From positions 1 to 45,093 of the forward strand of contig JAESQX010000062.1 in the NCBI GenBank assembly GCA_016764875.1: DNA of 45,093 nucleotides, given 5' to 3'. The notes beneath the pieces were generated by a model. It did not search any database. It was not told the DNA's origin and worked only from the letters and a program-made list of their open reading frames with translations. This DNA comes from Gammaproteobacteria bacterium (GTDB taxonomy: Bacteria > Pseudomonadota > Gammaproteobacteria > Pseudomonadales > Pseudohongiellaceae). Positions 1 through 8,597 of this stretch are shown piece after piece (positions within the stretch are counted from its first letter, which is position 1; each line of letters opens with the position of its first letter). The translations under genes were made by a program, and so were the position numbers.

Positions 1-200
1 GGACGGCAGCCACTGAACCCGCACTGGCCACATTGGGTTTGCGGTAGCTGAAGATTGACCGCGTCCACCAGGGGGATCATCTGATAACTGGCTTGTTTGA
101 TCAGATTTTTTATAAGTAAAAAAATTGCCAGAAGTAATACAGCACATGCCGCGAGTGAGGCCGGTAGAAGAAACCACGGGGAGTAGGCCAGGGCATTCAT
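1..200 (-). CDS. rsxB: RsxB/RnfB electron transport subunit (partial, N-terminus)
   Basis: This is the first 66 codons of a gene that runs off the left edge. The product starts MNALAYSPW, has one hydrophobic segment at about residues 8-30, and then reads [17 protein letters not shown]. That is the CxxCxxxxC start of the [4Fe-4S] cluster-binding domain of RnfB/RsxB, the ferredoxin subunit of the Rnf/Rsx membrane complex. The fourth cysteine lies outside the window. The ATG is only 3 bp after the stop of rsxA, so the two are co-transcribed, as is usual. The family call rests on the N-terminal anchor, the cysteine motif and the neighbour. The rest of the rsx operon (C, D, G, E) would be expected beyond position 1. 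Confidence 0.9.
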   Translation of the reverse strand, partial: MNALAYSPWFLLPASLAACAVLLLAIFLLIKNLIKQASYQMIPLVDAVNLQLPQTQCGQCGFSGCR

Positions 201-203
201 GGC

Positions 204-779
204 TTACACCGCACCGGTAAAGGCCATCAATGCCATGGCAACAATCCCGGCGCTAATCACTTCAAGGGGCAGTCCCTGGAAGGGGAGAGGTACATCAGCA
301 GTTCCCACCCTTTCTCGCAGCGCCGCAAACAAAATCTGAAGCAGGGTAAAGGCGCAAGCGGCCGCGAGGGCGTAGGCCAGGGTTTCAAAAAATGCCATGG
401 ATAATCTGATGCCTGGCAGGCAAATTCCAATGACAGCACTGCTGCTCGCTACCATATATAGCGGCAATCGTTGACGGTGGTAGCGGCGGGGGAAGTGCTG
501 GCTTATCTGGTTAAACAGCAGCCAGCTAAGTAGTGCGCTGATCAATACAAACAGCCACGGCTGTAGATACTCCAGGGCCAGGGGAATCAGTACGAAATGG
601 TTGAGAATGAAATTGAAAATTGCCGAAGTCACCATCACTACGGCGCTGAACAAGGCCAGAACGGTGGCGTTTTGTAACCTGTCAAAACCCCGGAAGACGG
701 AAGTGGCACCGGGAAACTGTATCAGTATCAGGTTATTTGCCAGTGTGGTGCCAATTAGTATCAAAAGGGATTGGGTCAC
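204..779 (-). CDS. rsxA: RsxA/RnfA membrane subunit, divergent, lacking cluster cysteines
   Basis: This 191-residue integral membrane protein has about six hydrophobic segments. Its C-terminal stretch ALRERVGTADVPLPFQG matches the conserved RnfA/RsxA/NqrE region, and the length fits the family. It belongs to the Rnf/Rsx complex, which couples electron flow between ferredoxin-type donors and NAD to ion movement or, in E. coli, reduces SoxR. The start is GTG, with no in-frame ATG nearby. The odd feature is the metal site. The family's GLCPF-type motif reads GATSVF here (residues 24-29), and the NCAVLG-type motif reads SSAVIG (113-118). Both cysteines that bind the membrane-embedded iron or [2Fe-2S] centre are therefore absent. 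The only cysteines are at about 120 and 142. Family assignment is firm; function of the centre is doubtful. Confidence 0.88.
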   Translation of the reverse strand: MTQSLLILIGTTLANNLILIQFPGATSVFRGFDRLQNATVLALFSAVVMVTSAIFNFILNHFVLIPLALEYLQPWLFVLISALLSWLLFNQISQHFPRRYHRQRLPLYMVASSSAVIGICLPGIRLSMAFFETLAYALAAACAFTLLQILFAALRERVGTADVPLPFQGLPLEVISAGIVAMALMAFTGAV

Positions 780-821
780 TGTTTCAACCGTCTCATCATA
801 TGAGTTTTCGAGACGGCTATT

Positions 822-2366
822 CTAACATTTACTCGCACATTCGTTATCAAACAAACCTGGAGAATGTGCTGAAGGAATGCGGTATCTGGCGAGGATCTCG
901 GATTCTCTCTTCAGGGCATCGCTATGATTAATGACCATCTGATATCCATTGGTGTTTTCGAAAATCATACTCTCGCGTTTATTATTTCTGACCAGATGAA
1001 CAAATTGATCAAAGTCTCGCACAGGCTTGCCGTTGGCAAAATCAACAACCCAGTTGCGCCAGTCGTGGTAGCCAAGGTTCACATCAGCCGCCAGGACCTG
1101 TAATGCCACCACCAATTGTTTGCGTTCGGGTGAACTCCATTCGTTTCTGGCCTGTAACAAAGTCACCGGTGCGGTGCGGGCCCAGTCTCCGCCCCACCGT
1201 TTGATCAGATTCATATTCAATGGAACAAAAAGAACACCACCGTAAATTAAATACTCGGGCACCTTGTCAAATTGTTCCCCGGCGACCAGCCCGTAGTTTT
1301 CTGCCGCTTTGCTGGCAGTAATCACGGCAGTATGTGATTCACCCTTCCGGGAGAAGGTGATCTCAATGGGTTCACCGATATGATGCAGGTCTATGGCATG
1401 TTTATAATCGGTACGCAGATCGTCGGTAATATTGATACTGCCATCATCAGCCACATCAAAGTTGTCGATCTTGAGAATGACGTCATTTTCCTGCACCACG
1501 TCATATGCAGTAGAGCCTTCAAATACCTTGATAACCAGTACGCCGTTCTGGTCTTTGTCCAGGCCATGGGCTCGCTTGGCCGCAGGGCTGTCAAGGGTCT
1601 GGGTGCGAAATCCAATATCCGGGAAGCCCTCATTTGTGTCATCCTTACTATCCGTTAGCACATGTCGGATAATGCTTGGCGGGACAAAATACCCCAGATT
1701 TTCCGCCCGACCTCCGCTATTGGCCTGCATCACAACACCTACAATCTGGCCATCTTTTATCACCGGGCCACCACTATTCCCGGGATTGATGGCAGCGTCT
1801 ATCTGACCGGCAAGAAGATAGCTCCCTGCATGGGCATATACCTGCTGTTCAACCCGAGACAATATTCCCTCGGTAACACTGAGTGTTTTGCCCCCTATAG
1901 GGTAACCAAAAACGGAAACCTCCTCTCGAGGTTCAGGAAGGTCGCCTATAGCCAGCGCCTGCAAGTCATTGAAAAAGGCTTCGTCATCCACCGTAATCAG
2001 TGCCAGGTCAGCTTCATGGGATACAAACACCACCCGGGCCTGGGAACGATCCGGGTCATTATGCTTTTGTGCCTGGATGAAACTTGCATTGGCAATGACA
2101 TGGGCGTTAGTCAGAATTAAATTGCCCGCGATTACGGTGCCTGAACCGCTGCTCTGGCGCGGTGTCAGTAAACGCCAGGGAGTAAAATAGTCCGGTGCCG
2201 CCGCCGTTGTATAGATCTTTACCACCGAATCCTCGATGGCACTCAGATCCGAGCTTTGCCCGTGGGCCGTTATAAAAACCGATGCGGTTGTTATAAGCAG
2301 AAGTGTCGCCAGAACATTTTTGGCGTTGCTTGAGATATTTAATAACATTATTTCCAGCTGTTGCAT
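822..2366 (-). CDS. Periplasmic trypsin-like (Deg/S1C-type) serine protease
   Basis: This 514-residue protein has a signal-peptide-like N-terminus (hydrophobic residues 19-34, possible cleavage after AHG at about 36). The trypsin-fold domain carries all three catalytic residues: His89 in LTNAHV, Asp120 in HEADLAL and Ser198 in GNSGGP. A PDZ-like region follows at roughly 250-350 (VLVIKVFEGSTA, then NDVILKID), and an unrecognised C-terminal part extends to 514. It is longer than bacterial DegP/DegS and closer in layout to the plant-type Deg proteases with an extended C-terminus. The likely role is degradation or processing of periplasmic proteins. It lies between metG and rsxA on the same strand. 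An AAGGAA ribosome site precedes the ATG by about 9 bp. The substrate cannot be read from the sequence. Confidence 0.85.
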   Translation of the reverse strand: MQQLEIMLLNISSNAKNVLATLLLITTASVFITAHGQSSDLSAIEDSVVKIYTTAAAPDYFTPWRLLTPRQSSGSGTVIAGNLILTNAHVIANASFIQAQKHNDPDRSQARVVFVSHEADLALITVDDEAFFNDLQALAIGDLPEPREEVSVFGYPIGGKTLSVTEGILSRVEQQVYAHAGSYLLAGQIDAAINPGNSGGPVIKDGQIVGVVMQANSGGRAENLGYFVPPSIIRHVLTDSKDDTNEGFPDIGFRTQTLDSPAAKRAHGLDKDQNGVLVIKVFEGSTAYDVVQENDVILKIDNFDVADDGSINITDDLRTDYKHAIDLHHIGEPIEITFSRKGESHTAVITASKAAENYGLVAGEQFDKVPEYLIYGGVLFVPLNMNLIKRWGGDWARTAPVTLLQARNEWSSPERKQLVVALQVLAADVNLGYHDWRNWVVDFANGKPVRDFDQFVHLVRNNKRESMIFENTNGYQMVINHSDALKRESEILARYRIPSAHSPGLFDNECASKC

Positions 2367-2494
2367 GAAGCCCGTTCCTTTTCGATGAGGTTAGTTAGAC
2401 CGCAATGTTGCAGCGGCTAATTCATCAATTACCCGATTTTTCCTGGTTAGCTTATTACGTTAATAGGCTGAAAACCAGCTCAGAGCTGATGCTG

Positions 2495-4564
2495 CTAGGT
2501 GACCTTCATCCCTGGTTTGGCACCGGAATCCGGTTCGAGCAGCCAGATATCTTTGCCACCGGGGCCCGCTGCAAGGATCATTCCCTGGGACAATCCGAAT
2601 TTCATTTGTCGCGGTTTGAGATTGGCTACCATAACGGTATATTTGCCTACGAGGTCTTGCGGTTTATAAGCTGATTTAATTCCGGAAAATACAGTGCGCT
2701 GTACAGCCGTTCCGGTTTCATCCTCACCAAGATCCAATTGCAGCTTTAACAGCTTGTCTGCACCATCGATCTGCTCGGCACTAATAATACGTACAATTCG
2801 CAGGTCCACCTTGGCGAAATCAGGAAATTCAATTTCACTCCCCAGTGCTGGCCCGTTTTGCAAAGCCAGTGGTGCTTCAGTAGCGGGCCCCTGCAACTTG
2901 TCAACTTCCGCTCGTGTGTCCTCTACAACTGCCTTTACCTTATCCATTTCAACCCTGGTCATTAGTGGTTTGAATTTACCAATGGCACAATCCGTCAGTA
3001 CTGAATCAAGATCTTGCCATTGCATCGGTGGGACCTGCAGAAAAGATTCAGCATCGGTGGCCATGGCAGGCAAAACAGGTTTAAGGTAAATCACCAATAA
3101 ACGAAACAGGTTTATGCCCGTGCTGCAAATATCCTGCACTTCAGTGCTGGCTGGATTCTGTTTTGCCAATACCCAGGGCTGTTTGTCATTGATGAATTGG
3201 TTAGCGCGATCCGCCAGTGCCATTATTTCCCGTATAGCCTTACTGTACTCACGGTTTTCGTAAAGAGAAGCAATAGTTTCGTTGCTGTCCTGAAACTCCT
3301 GCAGCAACGCGTGTTCAGTGACTGCTGCTGATAGTTGTCCATCAAACCCCTTGTTAATAAAACCGGCACAACGACTGGCGATATTGACAACTTTCCCAAC
3401 CAGGTCGGAATTAACCCGTTGCACAAAGTCTTCGAAATTCAGATCAAGGTCATCTACGCCATCTGACATTTTGGCGGCCAGGTAGTAACGCAGGTATTCA
3501 GGGTTCAGATGATCCAGATAGGTACGGGCGTTAATAAAAGTGCCTCTGGACTTTGACATCTTTTTGCCGCCAACAGTTAAAAACCCATGGACGTAAACGG
3601 CGGTGGGAGTTCGAAATTCAGCGCTTTTGAGCATGGCTGGCCAGAACAGGGTGTGGAAATTCACGATATCCTTTCCAATGAAATGGTAGAGCTCGGCCTC
3701 GCTGCCTGGCTTCCAGTAGTCATCGAAATCATATTCGCTGCGCTCACACAGGTTCTGGAAACTTGCCATATAACCAATAGGCGCATCCAGCCAGACATAA
3801 AAAAACTTGCCTGGATGGCCGGGTATTTCAAAGCCGAAATAGGGAGCATCGCGACTGATGTCCCACTCCTGCAACCCTGATTCCAGCCACTCGTCGAGCT
3901 TGTTGGCGACCTGGCTTTGTAAGGTGCCGCTACGAGTCCATTTTTTAAGAAATTCTGTGAAGGCCGGTAGCGCAAAAAACAAATGTTCAGATTCTTTTTC
4001 CACCGGGGTTGCCCCCGAAATTGTTGATTGAGGATCTATCAGATCGGAGGGGCTGTAGGTTGAACCACAGGATTCGCAATTGTCCCCGTACTGGTCTTCT
4101 GCCTTACACTTTGGGCAGCGCCCCTTGATGAAACGATCAGCCAGGAACATCTGCTTTTCGGGATCGAAGAGTTGGGTAATGCGGCGTCGATTGATATGTC
4201 CATTCGCATCCAGACGCTGAAAAATCAGCTCCGAAAACTTCTGATTTTCCGGCGAGTGAGTAGAATGATAATTATCAAAGTCGATATGAAAATCAGCAAA
4301 ATCGGCCTGATGCTCCCGATTGATGCGATCAATGTGTTCCTCTGGAGTGATGCCGCCGGCCTGTGCACTCAGCATAATGGCAGTGCCATGGGCGTCATCG
4401 GCGCAAACATAGACACAGTCGTGACCGCGCATTTTCTGCAGGCGCACCCAGATGTCAGTCTGAATGACCTCCATTAAATGGCCGAGGTGGATGCTGGAGT
4501 TTGCGTAAGGCAGGGCGCTGGTTACGAGGATTTTTCTTTTTGCCACAGGGTTACCGTTTTCCAT
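2495..4564 (-). CDS. metG: Methionyl-tRNA synthetase
   Basis: MetG charges tRNA-Met with methionine. The class I signature is HLGH at residues 26-29 and KMSKS at 335-339. A zinc-binding knuckle has cysteines at 150, 153, 163 and 166. The C-terminal ~105 residues form the EMAPII/Trbp111-like tRNA-binding and dimerisation domain ([12 protein letters not shown] onward), so this is the long dimeric form. Length (689 aa) is normal for gammaproteobacteria. An internal GTG six codons downstream ([10 protein letters not shown]) fits family N-termini well and is an alternative start. A rubredoxin gene ends 11 bp upstream on the same strand, so the two are probably co-transcribed. Confidence 0.97.
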   Translation of the reverse strand: MENGNPVAKRKILVTSALPYANSSIHLGHLMEVIQTDIWVRLQKMRGHDCVYVCADDAHGTAIMLSAQAGGITPEEHIDRINREHQADFADFHIDFDNYHSTHSPENQKFSELIFQRLDANGHINRRRITQLFDPEKQMFLADRFIKGRCPKCKAEDQYGDNCESCGSTYSPSDLIDPQSTISGATPVEKESEHLFFALPAFTEFLKKWTRSGTLQSQVANKLDEWLESGLQEWDISRDAPYFGFEIPGHPGKFFYVWLDAPIGYMASFQNLCERSEYDFDDYWKPGSEAELYHFIGKDIVNFHTLFWPAMLKSAEFRTPTAVYVHGFLTVGGKKMSKSRGTFINARTYLDHLNPEYLRYYLAAKMSDGVDDLDLNFEDFVQRVNSDLVGKVVNIASRCAGFINKGFDGQLSAAVTEHALLQEFQDSNETIASLYENREYSKAIREIMALADRANQFINDKQPWVLAKQNPASTEVQDICSTGINLFRLLVIYLKPVLPAMATDAESFLQVPPMQWQDLDSVLTDCAIGKFKPLMTRVEMDKVKAVVEDTRAEVDKLQGPATEAPLALQNGPALGSEIEFPDFAKVDLRIVRIISAEQIDGADKLLKLQLDLGEDETGTAVQRTVFSGIKSAYKPQDLVGKYTVMVANLKPRQMKFGLSQGMILAAGPGGKDIWLLEPDSGAKPGMKVT

Positions 4565-4575
4565 AGGAACGGGGT

Positions 4576-4743
4576 TCAGCCGATCCCTATCATTTCAAAG
4601 TCTTCCTTGCCGACGCCACATTCAGGGCAGCACCAGTCATCCGGGATTTCGTCCCAGGGGGTTCCAGGCTCGGTCCCTTCTTCGGGTAAGCCCTGTTCCT
4701 CATCATAAACAAAACCACAAACTATACATTCCCACTTGCGCAC
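4576..4743 (-). CDS. Rubredoxin (55 aa)
   Basis: This short gene encodes a one-iron electron carrier. It starts at GTG ([18 protein letters not shown]) and ends [10 protein letters not shown]. The two iron-ligand pairs are Cys6/Cys9 (CIVCG) and Cys39/Cys42 (CPECG), separated by the usual rubredoxin spacing with an aromatic, acidic PWDEIPDDW segment between them. A GGGAAGG ribosome site lies about 9 bp before the GTG. The stop is 11 bp before metG. Partners of bacterial rubredoxins include rubredoxin reductase and alkane hydroxylase or oxygen-defence enzymes, none of which is in this window, so the partner is unknown. One oddity is the doubled cysteine in DDWCCPECG, where the family usually has one non-cysteine residue before the CP. 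Confidence 0.93.
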   Translation of the reverse strand: MRKWECIVCGFVYDEEQGLPEEGTEPGTPWDEIPDDWCCPECGVGKEDFEMIGIG

Positions 4744-4976
4744 TGCTACTACCTTCCCAATAATTGATTAAAGGCTGATTGAATGGACAACTCTGGCGGG
4801 GGCGTTGTATCGGAATTCCATGCTGCTGACGGGCAACCCTGATCGGGAATAATAATACTGCAAGCCGGTTTTAAATTCAGCCTTTTTGTCTCCGGGACAA
4901 CTTAGTTAGTGAACTGTGTATGATTTACATTTATTATTCGCGTCTTGCAGAAATCGGTGGGAGAACATTCGGGCAC

Positions 4977-5546
4977 ATGACAATTAAATCAGATAAATGG
5001 ATAAAGAAAATGGCGGCCGAGCAGGGCATGATTGAGCCCTTTGTGGCGAACCAGGTTCGCTATGTCAATGATAAGAAGGTGATTTCCTATGGAACCTCAA
5101 GCTATGGTTATGATGTTCGCTGTGCCAGTGAATTTAAAATTTTCACTAATGTTCATACTACCAGCGTAGTTGATCCGAAAAACTTTGATGAATCCAGCTT
5201 CATAGGGATCAACGAAGATATCTGTATCATCCCTCCAAACTCTTTTGCTCTGGCACGTACTATCGAATATTTCCGAATTCCCAGCGATGTGTTGACCCTT
5301 TGTCTGGGGAAATCCACCTACGCTCGCTGCGGGATTATTGTCAATGTTACTCCTCTCGAGCCGGAGTGGGAGGGCCATGTCACACTTGAGTTTTCTAACA
5401 CCACACCATTGCCCGCAAAAATATATGCCAACGAAGGCGTGGCGCAAATGCTCTTTTATCAATCTGACGAGCAATGTGAAATCACTTATAAGCAACGGGG
5501 TGGAAAATACATGGGGCAAACCGGGGTAACACCGCCGAAAGCGTAA
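4977..5546 (+). CDS. dcd: dCTP deaminase
   Basis: Dcd deaminates dCTP to dUTP, which feeds dTMP synthesis after dUTPase. The protein (189 aa) contains [25 protein letters not shown] in the middle, which is the conserved catalytic and nucleotide-binding core, and ends [10 protein letters not shown] like its Pseudomonas relatives. I placed the start at the ATG of MTIKSDKW because family members begin there; the frame is open for 19 further codons upstream but that stretch is not conserved. The gene diverges from rubredoxin-metG across about 230 bp that must hold both promoters. Just after the stop is a perfect 6-bp hairpin (CCTGTT-CAT-AACAGG, 5550-5564) without a T tract. Confidence 0.96.
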   Translation: MTIKSDKWIKKMAAEQGMIEPFVANQVRYVNDKKVISYGTSSYGYDVRCASEFKIFTNVHTTSVVDPKNFDESSFIGINEDICIIPPNSFALARTIEYFRIPSDVLTLCLGKSTYARCGIIVNVTPLEPEWEGHVTLEFSNTTPLPAKIYANEGVAQMLFYQSDEQCEITYKQRGGKYMGQTGVTPPKA

Positions 5547-5741
5547 TGACCTGTTCATAACAGGCCGCAACGAACCGCCTTCTCAACCGTTAAAAAAATG
5601 GCGCATCAGCGCTCGATAAGTCAAGAAACCGTCTTTTCTCCTGCCAGAGATAACCATCTCACAACCCTTGTGAATCTCTCCTGATTCCTGCAAGCCACGT
5701 TTTACGCACCCTGAGCTTAATTCAAAAAACTTTGTCAGGTT

Positions 5742-5757
5742 TGGAATAGTTTTTGCA
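5742..5757 (+). promoter_or_regulatory. Candidate sigma-54 (-24/-12) promoter upstream of fliA
   Basis: TGGAATAGTTTTTGCA has the GG and GC dinucleotides separated by exactly 10 bases, and a perfect TTGCA at the -12 side. The ACG part of the consensus -24 element is not matched. Flagellar class genes in pseudomonads often use RpoN, which makes the location plausible, but the predicted start would leave a leader of about 320 nt before fliA. Confidence 0.35.
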
Positions 5758-5881
5758 TTACTTACCCACAGGTCAGATCCAGGGGCAGACGTTTAGTAAA
5801 AAAGGGGCCTGTTTTTACTTGAAGATGCTGTTCGAAGTTAACTGGGGTATGGATCTAGTACGGAAGCAGCTTGGTGTAAAA

Positions 5882-5905
5882 CCGTAAAAAATTTTCCCGT
5901 AAAAA
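5882..5905 (+). repeat. Short direct repeat CCGTAAAAA x2
   Basis: CCGTAAAAA occurs at 5882-5890 and again at 5897-5905, 15 bp apart. A further GTAAAA lies just upstream and another is in the inverted repeat at 5795-5819. The spacing could allow a dimeric regulator or may simply reflect A-rich leader sequence. No family of binding site is recognised. Confidence 0.4.
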
Positions 5906-6087
5906 CTGATACCCGGGTTGTCGACACCGCAAGGAACAAGTTTAGAGCAAAATTACAGTGAGCGAAGCAATGGGCTGACGTCGAAAAATACTAGAGCTAA
6001 AAAATAAAGTAACAAGGCAAAAGAAACAGAAAAAATAATCAAGGTTCAGTGAATCTGGCTTCACTTATTACTAAAGGATGATTTCCA

Positions 6088-6840
6088 ATGGCCGCCGTAC
6101 GCGAGACTACCGCTATTAATAATGCCCAACCACGCAAGCATAAACCAATAAATACGGATCTTAATGTGGTGGTTGATCGTTATGCTCCCCTGGTCAAGCG
6201 TATAGCGCACCATCTGCTGTTGCGGATGCCGGCAAGTGTGCAGGTGGATGATCTTATACAGTCAGGCATGATCGGATTGATAGAGGCCGCGAAAAAATAC
6301 GATGTTTCTAAAGGCGCCAGTTTTGAAACCTATGCCGGCATCAGAATTAGAGGTTCGATGCTGGACGAAGTTAGAAAAGGAGATTGGGCCCCGAGATCAG
6401 TGCATAGAAAATCTCGCAAGGTCGCCGAGGCCGTCAAGTGTATTGAGGCTCGCACGGGTAATGATGCAAAGGTCACAGAAATCGCCAAGGAACTTGACAT
6501 TAACCTGAAGGAATACTATGCAATATTGCAGGATGCCAGTGGCAGTCGTTTGTTCAGTTTTGATGACATTATGGAAGGCGATGACTCGGCAATAGAAACG
6601 GCAGCTGGTGAGTTACCCGGTCCTTGTGACGGATTTCAGCGTTCTTCATTTAAAGCCCACTTGGCAACAGCTATTGACGGTTTACCAGATCGCGAAAAAC
6701 TGGTGTTATCGCTTTATTACGATGAGGAGCTGAACCTGAAGGAGATTGGAGAAGTTATTGGAGTCAGTGAATCCAGGGTAAGCCAGATTCACAGCCAGGC
6801 CGCGCTGAGGTTACGGGCCAGGCTGGTTGACTGGAGTTAA
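6088..6840 (+). CDS. fliA: RNA polymerase sigma factor FliA (sigma-28)
   Basis: FliA directs RNA polymerase to late flagellar and chemotaxis promoters. The protein (250 aa) has sigma region 2 with VDDLIQSGMIGLIEAAKKYD and FETYAGIRIRGSMLDEVRKG, the linker RSVHRKSRK, region 3, and a region 4 helix-turn-helix (LKEIGEVIGVSESRVSQIHSQA). These are diagnostic of the FliA subgroup. The start ATG follows AAAGGATG by about 10 bp. The gene is isolated: dcd lies upstream across 541 bp and ccmA downstream across 283 bp, with no flhF, fleN, cheY, cheZ or cheA nearby. Its targets and the anti-sigma factor FlgM must lie elsewhere, if present. The frame and catalytic regions look intact, so it is under selection. 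Confidence 0.95.
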   Translation: MAAVRETTAINNAQPRKHKPINTDLNVVVDRYAPLVKRIAHHLLLRMPASVQVDDLIQSGMIGLIEAAKKYDVSKGASFETYAGIRIRGSMLDEVRKGDWAPRSVHRKSRKVAEAVKCIEARTGNDAKVTEIAKELDINLKEYYAILQDASGSRLFSFDDIMEGDDSAIETAAGELPGPCDGFQRSSFKAHLATAIDGLPDREKLVLSLYYDEELNLKEIGEVIGVSESRVSQIHSQAALRLRARLVDWS

Positions 6841-7087
6841 GGGCATTTGAGCGGCAGCAAGTTGGTTCTCTAATAAATGTGCCACCTGACGTTTTTAAAT
6901 CCGATATGCCGGGCGCCCGCTTAGGTTTGAATTTCTTGTGAGCAAGGACCGCAATTTAATTGGCCAGTACCATGGAGGTTTCCGGGCCTTCATTTTCTGC
7001 CTTTATAAGAATGGGGGTGCCAGCGAAAGGGGCGGCAAGGCTGCCTTTCAGGCTCGCTCAATGCAAGCAATAGCCGTATTTCTCAGT

Positions 7088-7093
7088 TATAAT
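7088..7093 (+). promoter_or_regulatory. Candidate -10 element for the ccm operon
   Basis: A perfect TATAAT lies 30 bp before the ccmA ATG, at a distance giving a short leader. No good TTGACA-like -35 is seen at 16-18 bp upstream, so the promoter may depend on an activator. No coding function is seen in the 283 bp between fliA and ccmA. Confidence 0.4.
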
Positions 7094-7123
7094 CCATCGT
7101 TCCGCCTATCCCAGTAAAGCAAG

Positions 7124-7780
7124 ATGCCATCTGAAGTTAATCAGAACACACAGAACATGCTCAGCGCCCGTCAGCTATTTTGTGAGCGGGATGATCGGGT
7201 GCTGTTCGACTCACTGGACTTTGACCTGGCCGAAGGAGAAGTATTACAGGTACAGGGTGGTAACGGCAGCGGCAAAACTACCCTGCTACGTATAATTTGT
7301 GGCCTGCATGACAGTTTTGAGGGTGCGATTTCCTGGTACGGTGACCCAATCGAGAAACAAAGGGAACTGTTTTACTCATCCCTGCTATATATGGGGCATC
7401 GAGTTGGGGTGAACAAGATCCTCAGTCCACTGGAAAATTTGCGCTGGTCCTGCTCGATGCATGGTTCCACAACACCGACTCAAATCGAATCTGCCCTTGC
7501 GCAATTAGGCCTTAGAGGATACGAAAATTCTCCCTGCCATATGCTGTCAGCAGGACAGCAGCAACGGGTGTCTCTGGCAAGGTTGTTAATCAGCCCGGCA
7601 AAGCTCTGGGTGCTGGATGAACCCTTCACCACACTGGATGCTCATGGTGTAAAAGATCTTGAAAATCTACTTGCAAACCATGTCGACAATGGTGGGTCTG
7701 TGCTGGTGACTACCCACCATAAACTCAATGTCAGTAGCGGGATTCATTATCTGAAACTGGATGATGTAGGCCATGACTGA
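7124..7780 (+). CDS. ccmA: CcmA, haem export ABC transporter ATPase
   Basis: CcmA is the ATPase of the CcmABCD complex that releases haem-loaded CcmE in System I cytochrome c maturation. Walker A is GGNGSGKT at residues 45-52, the ABC signature LSAGQ is at 141-145, and Walker B LWVLDEPF is at 161-168. The length of 218 aa is typical. It is the first gene of a nine-gene co-directional run, and its last 8 bp overlap ccmB, so translation is probably coupled. The ten extra residues at the N-terminus (MPSEVNQNTQ) precede the conserved start, so the Met at residue 12 is a possible alternative. Confidence 0.96.
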   Translation: MPSEVNQNTQNMLSARQLFCERDDRVLFDSLDFDLAEGEVLQVQGGNGSGKTTLLRIICGLHDSFEGAISWYGDPIEKQRELFYSSLLYMGHRVGVNKILSPLENLRWSCSMHGSTTPTQIESALAQLGLRGYENSPCHMLSAGQQQRVSLARLLISPAKLWVLDEPFTTLDAHGVKDLENLLANHVDNGGSVLVTTHHKLNVSSGIHYLKLDDVGHD

Positions 7781-8489
7781 ATCCGAAACAGAAATAATAA
7801 TGGGCGAGCGTGGCATTTCTACGTTTGAAGCCTTTCGGGCGACCTTGAAAAGAGATTTGCTGGTAGCCTTCAAGGGGCGGAATGAGTTATTAAATCCGCT
7901 GATGTTTTTCTTTATCGTGGTGAGCCTGTTTCCCATTGGCATTACTCCCGACCGGGAAGTCCTTACCGAAATAGCCGTAGGTGTATTATGGGTATCAGCC
8001 TTACTGGCATCGCTTTTATCCCTCGATAATCTGTATCGCTCTGATTACGAGGATGGCTCTCTTGAGCTATTGTTGTTGAGTCCACACTCCCTGTATTTCA
8101 TGACGCTGGCAAAGATTCTGAGCCACTGGCTGGTGAGCGGATTACCCCTGGTGCTGTTATCACCATTACTGGGCTATATGCTGGCACTGCCGACTGAGGC
8201 TTATTGGACCATGATAGTCACCTTACTTCTGGGGACACCTATATTGAGTCTGCTGGGGTCAATCGGCGTGGCATTGACAGTTTCGCTGGGTAGCAGGGGA
8301 CTTATTCTTGCCATGATTATATTGCCCATGAGTGTGCCCATACTGATCGCCGGGACCCTCGCTGTAGGTTCTGTTATGGATGGCAATCCAGTGGGAGGCC
8401 ATATCGCCATAATGGGAGCAATGCTGGCTGTAGCAGCGAGCTTGGCCCCTCTGGCATCGGCGGCAGCCCTGCGAATCAGTGTTAACTGA
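7773..8489 (+). CDS. ccmB: CcmB, haem export ABC transporter permease
   Basis: CcmB is the membrane partner of CcmA. The 238-residue protein has six hydrophobic segments, the FKGRNELLNPLMFFF entry helix typical of CcmB, and the LDNLYRSDYEDGSLELLLLS motif seen throughout the family. The start ATG overlaps the end of ccmA. Family members usually start nearer to the FKRDLLVA-like segment, so the first ~15 residues may be variable. It acts in the inner membrane with CcmA, CcmC, CcmD and CcmE. Confidence 0.95.
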   Translation: MTESETEIIMGERGISTFEAFRATLKRDLLVAFKGRNELLNPLMFFFIVVSLFPIGITPDREVLTEIAVGVLWVSALLASLLSLDNLYRSDYEDGSLELLLLSPHSLYFMTLAKILSHWLVSGLPLVLLSPLLGYMLALPTEAYWTMIVTLLLGTPILSLLGSIGVALTVSLGSRGLILAMIILPMSVPILIAGTLAVGSVMDGNPVGGHIAIMGAMLAVAASLAPLASAAALRISVN

Positions 8490-8597
8490 TTACCTTGTAA
8501 TTACAATCGGTTACAATGTATGACCGGACCGGGACAGCTGGGTGGGGCGTGTTATACTTTGGCGTATATAGTCTAAAGCGCAGGGCAAGGATTGATA

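Larger units (their letters stand above)
5547..6087 (+). other. 541-bp non-coding region between dcd and fliA
   Basis: I find no credible protein gene on either strand here. It contains a hairpin directly after dcd (5550-5564), a sigma-54-like element (5742-5757), an inverted repeat AGTAAAAA/TTTTTACT with an AGG/CCT inner part (5795-5819), and a repeated CCGTAAAAA (5882-5890, 5897-5905). The last 150 bp before fliA are A-rich. A long 5' leader or a small RNA is possible. In Pseudomonas-like genomes fliA lies next to flhF-fleN on the upstream side, and none of that is recognisable here. Confidence 0.6.

Noticed and set aside
1662-2120. A plus-strand frame (152 codons) opposite the protease
   Set aside because: It is the antisense shadow of the conserved protease domain and has no ribosome site or recognisable motif.
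4920-4976. Upstream start for dcd adding 19 residues
   Set aside because: Family members begin at MTIKSDKW; the upstream residues show no conservation.
6956-7060. Short minus-strand frame between fliA and ccmA ending at 6956
   Set aside because: About 34 codons with no start or ribosome site that can be supported; no family recognised. I do not call it a gene or a fragment of the missing chemotaxis block.
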